Shown here: positions 1 to 7,039 of the stretch, one piece after another
Numbering within the stretch: position 1 is the first letter of the stretch
Layout of the letters: every line of letters begins with the position of its first letter
Source: an uncultured Lachnospiraceae bacterium
Lineage (GTDB): Bacteria > Bacillota_A > Clostridia > Lachnospirales > Lachnospiraceae
Direction: 5' to 3'
Assembly (NCBI GenBank): GCA_910588595.1
Contig: CAJUQU010000046.1
Span: forward strand, 1-18,813
Length of the DNA: 18,813 bases
Translations under genes and position numbers: made by a program
The notes under the pieces: generated by a model
The model's database searches: none
What the model was told of the DNA's origin: nothing
What the model saw: the letters and a program-made list of their open reading frames with translations, nothing else

Positions 1-1
1 G

Positions 2-718
2 CACGAGCCGTTACAGCATGCGCAGTACAAATATATACAGGTGGAAGAATACGCGTTCCGCAACTGCATCAACCTCAGGGAGATGACACTGCCGGACGGC
101 ACAGTTGTGTGCTTCACAGGTCTGGCAGACCGGGAGCGGGCGCTTGCGCCGCTGGCAAAACAGGCGGTGATGGACAGTTTGAACTGTTTTAAGACCGACG
201 AGAACGGTGTGCTCAGGGAATGTACAGGGAATATTTCGCGGCTGCGGCTTGCCCACGGAATCACAGAGATCGGGGAAGGGACGTTTCAGGACGGGAACCT
301 TCTGACAACGGTCACGTTTCCAGAGACTGTGACAAAGATCGGCACACGCGCATTTGCGGGCTGTAAATGGCTGCGCGAGGTCAGGCAGGCGGACAGTGTG
401 GAAAGCGTCGGAGCACATGCGTTTTCGGGATGCGGCGTCCTGCGCTGTGTGGAGTTCTCCGAAAAACTTCGGAGGATCGGAGCGCGCGCTTTTGAAAACT
501 GTACTGCGCTGGAGGAGATCCGGATTCCGGAAGGTGTGGAGGAGATCCCGGAGCGGGCGTTTTACCGCTGCCACAGCCTGACAGATATCAGGCTGCCTTC
601 CACACTGAAAATGATCGGCAGGGAAGCGTTTGCGTTTTGCAGGGGTGCTTCCGGGATACAGGTGCCGGAGGGTGTACAGGTCGGTGAGCGGGCGTTTTAT
701 GGTGTGAGCAGCATGTGA
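2..718 (+). CDS. BspA-like leucine-rich-repeat protein, 3' part only
   Basis: The reading frame is open from the left edge of the window, so the gene starts outside it; the GTG at 41 is an internal valine codon with no ribosome-binding site. The visible 238 codons hold at least five repeats of about 23 residues of the BspA/TpLRR type. Examples are IGTRAFAGCKWLREV, VGAHAFSGCGVLRCVEF, IGARAFENCTALEEIRIPEG and IPERAFYRCHSLTDIRLPST, each with the IG.xAF..C..L..I..P pattern. The repeats run almost to the TGA stop, so there is no C-terminal anchor or extra domain. BspA-like repeats occur in many secreted or surface proteins of gut and oral bacteria and also in uncharacterised intracellular ones. 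The location of this protein cannot be judged without its N-terminus. No functional link to the glycan genes is visible. Confidence 0.85.
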   Translation, partial: HEPLQHAQYKYIQVEEYAFRNCINLREMTLPDGTVVCFTGLADRERALAPLAKQAVMDSLNCFKTDENGVLRECTGNISRLRLAHGITEIGEGTFQDGNLLTTVTFPETVTKIGTRAFAGCKWLREVRQADSVESVGAHAFSGCGVLRCVEFSEKLRRIGARAFENCTALEEIRIPEGVEEIPERAFYRCHSLTDIRLPSTLKMIGREAFAFCRGASGIQVPEGVQVGERAFYGVSSM

Positions 719-779
719 CGCGGGTATGAACGATACGTTTCGCAATCGGAGATTTTGAGCCAGAATAGGAGATTTGATC

Positions 780-1868
780 ATGTATTACCGCAGATTAGGA
801 AGTACGGGGCTTTTGGTATCGGAGATCGGCTTTGGAACGATCCCTGTTTTGCAGGGAAGTGTTCCGGTGCTGCCGGAGTATTTTGATTTAAATGAAGACG
901 AGGCTGTCGCTGTGATGGAGCATGCGTACAGGCTGGGATGCAATCTATATGACACTGCGATCGTTCCGGAATACGGAGATGCGGAGATCAAACTCGGAAA
1001 ATTTGCGGCGCATGTGGGGCGGGAAAAGATAATCATTTCTGACAAGGCGCGCTTTTTCGGCGGCGGTGAGATGTACAAGGCAGTGGAGATTTCCTGCGAA
1101 AATCTGGGGACGATGCCGGATATCTATTTTGTCCATCAGGTTGATGCGGAGCATGAGGAGGAAGTGTTTGGCAGGGGTGGTGCGCTGGACGCGCTCGCAG
1201 AGCTGAAAGCTGAGGGAAAGATCCGTTGTGCGGGGGTTGCGACGCACTATTATGACATCCTGCTGCGGGGGGCACAGGATGACCGGGTAGATGTGCTGCA
1301 GGGCAGTGGAAATCTGTTGGAACGGGGGATGCTCGACCGGGTTCGGGAGGAGACACGCTTTCGCGGAAAAGGGTTTCTGGTAAATAAAGTGTATGCTGCG
1401 GGCCTTCTCCCGGCGCGTTTTTCCGAGCGGACTCTGATCCGTTTTGCGCTTTCCTACCCTGTCTCGAGCGTTTTGGTCGGACTTGGCACAAGAGAGCAGG
1501 TGGATGCGGCTCTCGGGTGGGATACCGACAGCCGGGAATCAGCGATTCCGTCCTTTGAGGAGGTGCTGTCTGTGCTGGAAAAAGAGTATGCACCGATTCC
1601 ATGCGACAGATGCCAGCGGTGTGTCTGCCCTCACGGCACAGAGATCCACACACTGTTCCGCCAGTATCAGTATTTTCATCTGGGAAAGGATTACTGGGCA
1701 TTAAAAAAGATGGGGCTTGGCATTGCCGAGAGTGCAAGACACTGCCGAGAGTGCACCCAGATGCCCTGCATGGATGCATGCCCGATGAAAATACGTATCG
1801 CACAGGAAATGCAGAAGGTGGAGCAGCTCGTTGCGGACTATGCCGTCGGACGAAGAATTTTTAGTTAG
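780..1868 (+). CDS. Aldo/keto reductase with C-terminal ferredoxin-like cysteine clusters
   Basis: This is a 362-residue NAD(P)H-dependent aldo/keto reductase of unknown substrate. The N-terminus YRRLGSTGLLVSEIGFGT is the family signature. The catalytic tetrad is visible as Asp58 (LYDTA), Tyr65 (PEYGD), Lys89 (ISDKA) and His119 (FVHQVD). The C-terminal 90 residues carry CDRCQRCVC (275-283) and HCRECTQMPCMDACP (321-335), spaced like ligands of [4Fe-4S] clusters in the clostridial reductases that end in a ferredoxin-like domain. The ATG at 780 is preferred over an in-frame TTG at 774 because AGGAG at 767-771 lies 8 bases before the ATG but only 2 before the TTG. It stands alone between the repeat protein and the convergent regulator. 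Its stop overlaps the regulator's stop by 4 bp, so the two 3' ends are mutually antisense. No promoter was identified in the 61-bp gap before it. Confidence 0.88.
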   Translation: MYYRRLGSTGLLVSEIGFGTIPVLQGSVPVLPEYFDLNEDEAVAVMEHAYRLGCNLYDTAIVPEYGDAEIKLGKFAAHVGREKIIISDKARFFGGGEMYKAVEISCENLGTMPDIYFVHQVDAEHEEEVFGRGGALDALAELKAEGKIRCAGVATHYYDILLRGAQDDRVDVLQGSGNLLERGMLDRVREETRFRGKGFLVNKVYAAGLLPARFSERTLIRFALSYPVSSVLVGLGTREQVDAALGWDTDSRESAIPSFEEVLSVLEKEYAPIPCDRCQRCVCPHGTEIHTLFRQYQYFHLGKDYWALKKMGLGIAESARHCRECTQMPCMDACPMKIRIAQEMQKVEQLVADYAVGRRIFS

Positions 1869-2914
1869 AAAAGTTCTCCTGTCCGACCGGCAGTGGTAGT
1901 GTTTCCCAAACGCGGTATGATGATCGATGGCTTGACAAAGATCAGCTCATAGGGCGCCTCTGGGTGTTCGGAGCGGAACAGCAGCTGCAGCGCGAGCCGT
2001 TTGCCGAGCAGCTCGGTCGGGACGTTTGCAGTGATGATGCGCCCTGCAACGTTGGTGTATTCACCCATGTTGTCAAATCCGGTCAGCACGACCGGGTGCG
2101 GCAGGCGGTGCGAGTTGTTGTCGAGATATGCCTGCACGAAGTTGGCAACATAGTCGCTGGCACACACGAAAGCGGTTGGCCAGCTTTTTAGTTCATCGAG
2201 AAATGTGTACAGTTTCTTATCATAGGAAAAGATGTCAATGCGCCCGGTGAGGCAGTACTCCGACCGGACGATCAGTTCGTGTTTGCTCATGCAGTCGCAG
2301 TAGCCAAGGTAGCGCTCCTTGTTAGTCATTGCGTAGTCGATATCTCCTAGAAAACCGATCTCAGCGTGGCCGTCCTGTATCAGCAGATCGGTGATCCTGG
2401 ATTCGGTGCGAAAACCTTCGATCAAAAGCAGATCACCGCTTAACTGGGCATCTGTCAGGGAAGGGATCGTATCGAGAAAGACTTTTGGCATGGGAAGCGC
2501 ATTGACCATATGGAGGATCTCCTCATCATACACATTCAGCACGACAACACCGTCAACGCTCCCGCCCATGAGGATGGAGGGGAGGCTGAAGTCCCTTGAG
2601 TAGACAGAGGGGACATAGGTGTAGAGCAGATTGACATTGTAATTGGCAAGCTCCTGAGCCATGCGATGGATGATATTGGTCCAGAACAGTGCAGAGTCCG
2701 GCCTTGATACGATCAGGGAGATGGTGCGCTGTTCCTCCTGGGGATGTTCCATGATCTGGTAGGGAAGCTTGGCATAGCCAAGCTCCCTGGCCTTGGCAAA
2801 GATCAGCTCCCGCAGGGAATCCGACACACCAGCCTGGTTATTAAAGGCTTTGCTGACGGTGACTCTGGATATGTTGAGGGCATCCGCGATATCTTTCATC
2901 GTGATTTTTTCCAT
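1865..2914 (-). CDS. LacI-family transcriptional regulator
   Basis: This is a 349-residue DNA-binding regulator. Residues 1-55 form the LacI headpiece with the helix-turn-helix MKDIADALNISRVTVSKAFN (6-25). Residues from about 63 (RTISLIVSR) to 340 form the periplasmic-binding-protein-like effector domain, with recognisable pieces such as DGVVVLNVYDEE, HAEIGFLGDIDY and AFVCASDYVANFV. The length is normal for the family. The ATG at 2914 follows a ribosome-binding site reading AAGGAAG on the minus strand. It is divergent from the sugar-transport and glycosidase genes, so it most likely controls them and responds to an imported mannose- or GlcNAc-containing sugar; this is inference from position. 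Whether it represses or activates cannot be told from the sequence. Confidence 0.93.
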   Translation of the reverse strand: MEKITMKDIADALNISRVTVSKAFNNQAGVSDSLRELIFAKARELGYAKLPYQIMEHPQEEQRTISLIVSRPDSALFWTNIIHRMAQELANYNVNLLYTYVPSVYSRDFSLPSILMGGSVDGVVVLNVYDEEILHMVNALPMPKVFLDTIPSLTDAQLSGDLLLIEGFRTESRITDLLIQDGHAEIGFLGDIDYAMTNKERYLGYCDCMSKHELIVRSEYCLTGRIDIFSYDKKLYTFLDELKSWPTAFVCASDYVANFVQAYLDNNSHRLPHPVVLTGFDNMGEYTNVAGRIITANVPTELLGKRLALQLLFRSEHPEAPYELIFVKPSIIIPRLGNTTTAGRTGELF

Positions 2915-2995
2915 AAATAGAATCTTCCTTTCTGTCAGCGTTTCTATTTCATCAGTAAAAATATAAGTTCAGAAACATTTTTTATAAATCTTTTG

Positions 2996-3024
2996 ATTAT
3001 ACACATTTGTTAACCTGGTATAGA
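2996..3024 (-). promoter_or_regulatory. Candidate promoter of the LacI-family regulator
   Basis: On the minus strand a perfect TATAAT lies at 3001-2996, about 80 bp before the regulator's ATG. The -35 position at 17 bp spacing reads TCTATA, a poor match, so the promoter would be weak or depend on an activator. The GTTAACAAATGTG stretch that fills the spacer resembles sequence next to the permease promoter. Confidence 0.35.
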
Positions 3025-3034
3025 CATATAATAT

Positions 3035-3060
3035 GAATAGAATGGATAACTGTTCTATTC
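3035..3060. promoter_or_regulatory. Inverted repeat, candidate regulator operator
   Basis: GAATAGAA (3035-3042) and TTCTATTC (3053-3060) are perfect 8-bp arms around a 10-base spacer. It sits about 35-60 bp upstream of the candidate regulator -10 box, and a plus-strand TATAAT (3027-3032) lies just before it. A dimeric LacI-family protein could bind here, but the spacer is longer than in a classical LacI operator and there is no central CG. Confidence 0.4.
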
Positions 3061-3116
3061 AAAGTGTTGCTTGTCCTATATTATAACATAGTAACAGCTA
3101 AAAAACAATCAAATAG

Positions 3117-3134
3117 TTTACAAATGTTAATATA
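3117..3134 (+). repeat. 18-bp direct repeat, copy 1
   Basis: TTTACAAATGTTAATATA matches copy 2 (3468-3485) at 17 of 18 positions. The copies are 351 bp apart. In such AT-rich DNA a chance match is possible, but the length and the position of copy 2 over a promoter make a binding-site pair plausible. Confidence 0.5.
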
Positions 3135-3353
3135 GATGTGCGATTTGATAAAATGTTGTGATAAGTATGTAATGTTTCGTCAAATCGTATGATATTGAGC
3201 TTTGTATGTCGGAAAGTAAATTCAAGTTATGTACAAAGTGCTGATACACATTGCGCCTGTAATGCAAAATACACAGCATGTTTTACATAGAAGAAGTCTG
3301 CAGCAGACATTGTATGTATATGTGTAGTTGTATAAAGTTAATAAATGTAATTG

Positions 3354-3385
3354 TGCATATTGTGTTGTTTCACTTTGAATATGCA
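3354..3385. repeat. 8-bp inverted repeat with 16-base spacer
   Basis: TGCATATT (3354-3361) and AATATGCA (3378-3385) are perfect inverted copies. It lies upstream of the permease promoter. It could be a protein-binding site; there is no T-tract to make it a terminator. Confidence 0.35.
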
Positions 3386-3455
3386 GAGAAATAGGTAAGT
3401 ATTGACAAAATATGCGCTTTATTGTTGGATATAATAATGAAAATGCTAAATTTTA

Positions 3456-3484
3456 TTGACACAAAGATTTATAAATGTTAATAT
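3456..3484 (+). promoter_or_regulatory. Candidate sigma-A promoter of the N-glycan operon
   Basis: TTGACA at 3456-3461 is a perfect -35 box. At 17 bp spacing the -10 is TAATAT (3479-3484, 4 of 6), while a perfect TATAAT at 3482-3487 lies at a 20-bp spacing. Either gives a start near 3490-3495 and a leader of about 30 bases before the permease ATG. A further TTGACA (3402-3407) and TATAAT (3430-3435) are 22 bp apart and less convincing as a pair. Confidence 0.55.
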
Positions 3485-3485
3485 A
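3468..3485 (+). repeat. 18-bp direct repeat, copy 2, over the operon promoter
   Basis: TTTATAAATGTTAATATA differs from copy 1 (3117-3134) by one base. It covers the spacer and part of the -10 region of the candidate operon promoter, where a bound repressor would block RNA polymerase. Confidence 0.5.
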
Positions 3486-3493
3486 ATGTTAAC
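3477..3493. promoter_or_regulatory. Palindrome over the -10 region, candidate operator
   Basis: GTTAA (3477-3481) and TTAAC (3489-3493) flank the TATAAT in a 17-bp inverted repeat, and the right half continues as GTTAACAAA. The same 9-mer occurs in inverse orientation at the regulator's own promoter. This fits one regulator acting on both sides, but no binding motif for this LacI subgroup is known to me. Confidence 0.4.
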
Positions 3494-3520
3494 AAAAATA
3501 AATAAAAGGAGGTAAAACAA

Positions 3521-4504
3521 ATGGGAAATCGCAAAACATCTGACGGAGGGAGGATAAAATCTGACAAGCCATGGTGGAAGCGATGGTCACGCGACGACTC
3601 GGAGCTGTTTCTGTTGTCACTGCCGACATTGATCTGGTTTTTGGTCTTTTCATACCTGCCGATGTTCGGTATCATCATCGCGTTCAAGAATTACAAGCTG
3701 CAGCCGGGTGGACATGGTTTTATCTACAATCTGCTGCACAGTGACTGGGCGGGGTTTGGCAATTTCAAGTACTTCTTTACATCAAACTCATTTACCATGC
3801 TTCTTAGGAACACGATCCTCTACAACATCGCGTTCATTATCATCAGCGCGAGCGTTGCGGTGGGCGGGGCTCTGATGTTGAGCAGCATGCGCAACAAGAA
3901 GGGATCTAAAGTGTACCAGACGATGATGTTCCTGCCTTACTTCATGTCATGGGTTGTCATCAGCTATTTCGTTTATGCATTGCTGACACCGGAGAGGGGC
4001 TACATCAACGGGATCATCACAAAGCTTGGCGGAGAGCGGATCATGTGGTACCAGGAGCCGAAGTACTGGCCGTTCATACTGGTCTTCCTGAACACCTGGA
4101 AAGGCATGGGCTATGGTATGGTGCTCTATCTGGCAAGCATCACGGGGATCGATCCCTCGCTCTATGAGGCGGCGGTCATGGACGGTGCGACAAAGTCACA
4201 GCAGGCAAAGCACATCACACTCCCTGCGATCAAGCCGGTATTCATCATGATGCTGATCCTCGACTGCGGCAAGATCTTCAATTCGGATTTCGGTCTGTTC
4301 TACCAGGTGACAGGGCGTGTTCCTGCGTCACTGTATACCACGGTATCGACATTTGATACCTATATATATGCTGCGATCCAGTCGTCCTCGCCGATCGGGC
4401 AGACGGCAGCAGCTTCTTTCTTCCAGGCGATCTGCAGCTGCGGTACGATCTTGTTTGCAAACTGGGTTGTGAGCAAGCTGGACAACGAAAACAGGATAAT
4501 ATAA
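3521..4504 (+). CDS. ABC sugar transporter permease, LplB type
   Basis: This is a 327-residue inner-membrane permease, first of a pair that would import oligosaccharides. The charged N-terminal tail (1-27) is followed by a membrane helix from about 29 to 55 (LFLLSLPTLIWFLVFSYLPM). Further hydrophobic segments lie near 98-120, 138-155, 184-206 and 240-255. The cytoplasmic EAA loop that docks on the ATPase is EAAVMDGATKSQQAKHITLP (216-235). It resembles the LplB/YtcP branch of CUT1 permeases, typical of clostridia and bacilli. The ATG at 3521 follows AAAGGAGG (3505-3512) by 8 bases. It is the first gene after the divergent regulatory region, with the second permease 16 bp behind. No ATP-binding subunit lies in the window; Firmicutes often share one MsmX/UgpC-type ATPase encoded elsewhere. 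Confidence 0.93.
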   Translation: MGNRKTSDGGRIKSDKPWWKRWSRDDSELFLLSLPTLIWFLVFSYLPMFGIIIAFKNYKLQPGGHGFIYNLLHSDWAGFGNFKYFFTSNSFTMLLRNTILYNIAFIIISASVAVGGALMLSSMRNKKGSKVYQTMMFLPYFMSWVVISYFVYALLTPERGYINGIITKLGGERIMWYQEPKYWPFILVFLNTWKGMGYGMVLYLASITGIDPSLYEAAVMDGATKSQQAKHITLPAIKPVFIMMLILDCGKIFNSDFGLFYQVTGRVPASLYTTVSTFDTYIYAAIQSSSPIGQTAAASFFQAICSCGTILFANWVVSKLDNENRII

Positions 4505-4520
4505 TAAGGGAGGTGTTCGT

Positions 4521-5438
4521 GTGGCAAAGCAAGAAGAAAGTGGTCAGTCTTTAAACCAGATTAAAAAATCCACAAATATTGTATTCAACATCATATTTCT
4601 GATATTGGCAGTTATGTGTGTGATCCCGCTGTTGTTCGTATTTTCGATTTCCATCACGGAGGAGGAAGCACTCCGGACAAACGGATACCAGCTGATCCCT
4701 TCGGTGTTCTCCGGTTCGGCGTACAAGTTTCTGTGGAATGAGCGAGGCATGATCCTTCGTGCGGCATTTATGTCGGTTCTGGTCACGATCGTTGGTACAC
4801 TCATCGCGATCGCGCTGGATACATCGATGGGATATGTCGTTTCCAGAAGGAATTTCAAATTGAAAAAGCTGTACACATGGCTGATCTTTATACCGATGGT
4901 ATTTAACGGCGGAATGTTGGCAAGCTATGTAGTAGTTAATAATATCTTAAAGTTGAGCAATACGATATGGGCGTTGATCCTGCCGCTGGCATGTTCATCT
5001 TTCAGCGTGACGATCTGCCGTACGTTCTTTAGGACGACAGTGCCGGATTCCATCATAGAGTCGGCAAAGATCGACGGTGCAGGACAGTTCCGCATCTGGT
5101 CCCAGATCGTGATGCCGATCTCTAAACCGGTCATCGCGACGATCGGAATGTTTGCGGCATTTGGCTACTGGAATGACTGGTTCCAGGCGTCCCTGTACAT
5201 ACAGGACAAAAATCTGCAGACACTGCAGTCTTTACTGAATAATATTCAAAAGAACATTGAGTACATCGCAAACAATCCCTATGGCGGTCTGTCATTGCAG
5301 CAGTACAAGGCATCAATGCCTACGGAGAGTGTGCGAATGGCGATCGCGATCGTTATCATTGTGCCGATCGCATGTACGTATCCGTTCTTCCAGAAGTATT
5401 TCATCTCCGGTCTGACGATTGGTTCGGTGAAGGAATAA
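4521..5438 (+). CDS. ABC sugar transporter permease, LplC type
   Basis: This is the 305-residue partner permease of the preceding gene. It has a first membrane helix at about 19-42 (NIVFNIIFLILAVMCVIPLL), others near 82-100, 119-140, 148-166 and 203-218, and a last one near the C-terminus (MAIAIVIIVPIACTYPFF). The EAA loop reads ESAKIDGAGQFRIWSQIVMP (180-199). The ending FFQKYFISGLTIGSVKE is typical of LplC/YtcP-like proteins. The start is GTG at 4521, set by AAGGGAGG (4506-4513) 7 bases upstream. The short 16-bp gap to the first permease gene implies co-transcription. Together the two would form the channel fed by the lipoprotein encoded next. Confidence 0.93.
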   Translation: MAKQEESGQSLNQIKKSTNIVFNIIFLILAVMCVIPLLFVFSISITEEEALRTNGYQLIPSVFSGSAYKFLWNERGMILRAAFMSVLVTIVGTLIAIALDTSMGYVVSRRNFKLKKLYTWLIFIPMVFNGGMLASYVVVNNILKLSNTIWALILPLACSSFSVTICRTFFRTTVPDSIIESAKIDGAGQFRIWSQIVMPISKPVIATIGMFAAFGYWNDWFQASLYIQDKNLQTLQSLLNNIQKNIEYIANNPYGGLSLQQYKASMPTESVRMAIAIVIIVPIACTYPFFQKYFISGLTIGSVKE

Positions 5439-5443
5439 AACAT

Positions 5444-5460
5444 TTGAAACCGTTAAACAA
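5444..5460. promoter_or_regulatory. cre-like / LacI-family-like site
   Basis: TTGAAACCGTTAAACAA lies between the second permease gene and the binding-protein gene. From 5445 it matches the CcpA cre consensus TGWAANCGNTNWCA at 12 of 14 positions, including the central CG, but misses the final CA register by one base. It is not next to a recognised promoter. It would act as a roadblock site or be a chance match. Confidence 0.3.
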
Positions 5461-5486
5461 TTTATTAAAAAAGGAGGATCATTATT

Positions 5487-7007
5487 ATGAAGGGAAAAAG
5501 ATTATTGGCGTCAGGTCTTGTGGCAGTGATGACAATGGGAATGCTCGCAGGTTGCGGCGGCAATGGCGGCGGTGACACTGGAAATGCCGGGAGCAATACA
5601 TCCGGCGGCAGTTCAGCTTCCACATCAAACAGCCAGGGAAGCGGCACGCAGTCGCAGGATGGCAATACCGGCGAGATCGTGAATCTCAAATGGGTGACGA
5701 TCGGAAACGGCATGCCGACGAACTATGACTCATGGATTTCATCTGTGAACGCGTACATCGGCGAGAAGATCGGTGTCAATCTCGAGATGGAAGTCATTCC
5801 GTGGGGTGACTGGGATAACCGCCGCAACATCATCGTCAGCACCAATGAGCCGTATGACATCATTTTCGGAAACGGCAACAACTATGTCGCGGACATCAAT
5901 CTGGGCGCATATGCGGACATCACGGATCTGATCAGCGCAAATATGCCGGGGCTGATGGAGTTGATGCCGGAGAAGTACTGGGACGGTGTCCGCGTGAAGG
6001 ACAGGATCTACGGTGTTCCGACTTACAAGGACAGCTCGATCACAAACTATTCGATCTGGGACAAGGAGCTGGTCGACGAGTACAGTCTTGACATCAAATC
6101 CCTGGTGTCACTGGACTCCATGACAGAGACCTTTGAGACATTGAAGGCTGACAAGAATGACTATCCGGTTTATGTGAAGAATGACGGTCTGTACTACATC
6201 TTTGATGTGTATGACCAGATCGGCGGCGGCACACAGATCCTCGGCGTGCGGTATGATGACAAGGAAGGCAAAGTATGCTTTACGCTGGAAGAGCAGGACA
6301 TCATGGACCAGCTCAAGATCATACATGAGTGGTATCAGAAGGGGATCATCAATCCGGATGCCGCAACACTGACAGAGGGACGTGTATACAATATGTGGCG
6401 TGTCGCTCAGGGCTGGGAGTCCGCAGGTGTGACTTCATGGGGACCTCAGATGGGCAAGGATGTTGTGGTACAGCAGGTGATGCCTACGATCCTCTCAAAC
6501 GAGACGGTTCGCGGTTCTCTGAACATGGTATCCATCAACACGAAGTATCCGGAGAAGTGCCTGCAGCTTCTGGATCTCGTGAACTGTGACACAAAACTCC
6601 GCGACCTGTTCTATTACGGCGAGGAAGGCGTGAACTTCGAGTACACTGCGGACGGCAGAGTGCACAAGATCAACAATGACTGGGCACTTGCAGGTTATAC
6701 ACAGGGGTCTTTCTTCACGGTTACGACGCTTGATACAGATGAGTTCAACCAGTGGGATGAGGTAAAGGCTTTGAACGAGGCAGCACAGTCCTCTGTAATG
6801 CTTGGATTCACATTTGACACCAATTCCGTTTCCGACCAGCTGGCAAACTGCCGCGAGATCTGGATGCGCTACCGCAGTGAAGTGATGACCGGTGTGCAGG
6901 ATCCCGAAGTGGTCGTGCCGGAGATCAAGGCAGAGCTGATGAAGGCAGGATGGCAGGACGTAATGGACGAGGCACAGAGACAGGTTGACGAATTTTTGGG
7001 CAAGTAA
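5487..7007 (+). CDS. Oligosaccharide-binding lipoprotein of the ABC importer
   Basis: This is a 506-residue solute-binding protein. A lipoprotein signal peptide ends in the lipobox LAGC (20-23), so Cys23 should be lipidated and the protein held on the outer face of the membrane. A Gly/Ser/Thr/Asn-rich linker (24-62) precedes the folded domain, which begins NLKWVTIGNG. The segment IPWGDWDNRRNIIVSTNEPY and following residues are characteristic of the large LplA-like binding proteins that accompany LplB/LplC permeases. This size class includes the pneumococcal N-glycan binder NgtS. The ATG follows AAGGAGG (5471-5477) by 9 bases. With GH85 made from the same strand, the likely ligand is the free N-glycan Man(n)GlcNAc; this is inference from context. 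The Gly-rich linker is unlike the Thr/Glu-rich linker of the GH85 lipoprotein. Confidence 0.92.
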   Translation: MKGKRLLASGLVAVMTMGMLAGCGGNGGGDTGNAGSNTSGGSSASTSNSQGSGTQSQDGNTGEIVNLKWVTIGNGMPTNYDSWISSVNAYIGEKIGVNLEMEVIPWGDWDNRRNIIVSTNEPYDIIFGNGNNYVADINLGAYADITDLISANMPGLMELMPEKYWDGVRVKDRIYGVPTYKDSSITNYSIWDKELVDEYSLDIKSLVSLDSMTETFETLKADKNDYPVYVKNDGLYYIFDVYDQIGGGTQILGVRYDDKEGKVCFTLEEQDIMDQLKIIHEWYQKGIINPDAATLTEGRVYNMWRVAQGWESAGVTSWGPQMGKDVVVQQVMPTILSNETVRGSLNMVSINTKYPEKCLQLLDLVNCDTKLRDLFYYGEEGVNFEYTADGRVHKINNDWALAGYTQGSFFTVTTLDTDEFNQWDEVKALNEAAQSSVMLGFTFDTNSVSDQLANCREIWMRYRSEVMTGVQDPEVVVPEIKAELMKAGWQDVMDEAQRQVDEFLGK

Positions 7008-7039
7008 AATATATATATGGAAGACAGAGGTGTCAGTGA

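Larger units (their letters stand above)
2915..3520. other. 606-bp AT-rich divergent regulatory region
   Basis: No gene was found in this stretch between the regulator and the first permease. It is visibly much richer in A and T than the flanking genes and is long for a divergent control region. It holds a candidate regulator promoter on the minus strand, an inverted repeat at 3035-3060, two copies of an 18-bp direct repeat, a second inverted repeat at 3354-3385 and a candidate permease promoter next to the start. There is also a small inverted repeat GTCTG-CAG-CAGAC at 3296-3308. The motif GTTAACAAA occurs on the plus strand at 3488 and on the minus strand ending near 3014, close to the two candidate promoters. 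No transposon ends, tRNA or reading frame were seen. Confidence 0.8.

Noticed and set aside
11..781. 256-codon minus-strand frame with an apparent repeat pattern (KRPLxDL)
   Set aside because: The periodicity mirrors the leucine-rich repeats coded on the plus strand; the repeat in the antisense frame is a consequence of that.
3402..3435. TTGACA/TATAAT pair as the main operon promoter
   Set aside because: The spacing is 22 bp, too long for a normal sigma-A promoter. The pair at 3456-3484 is closer to the gene and better spaced.
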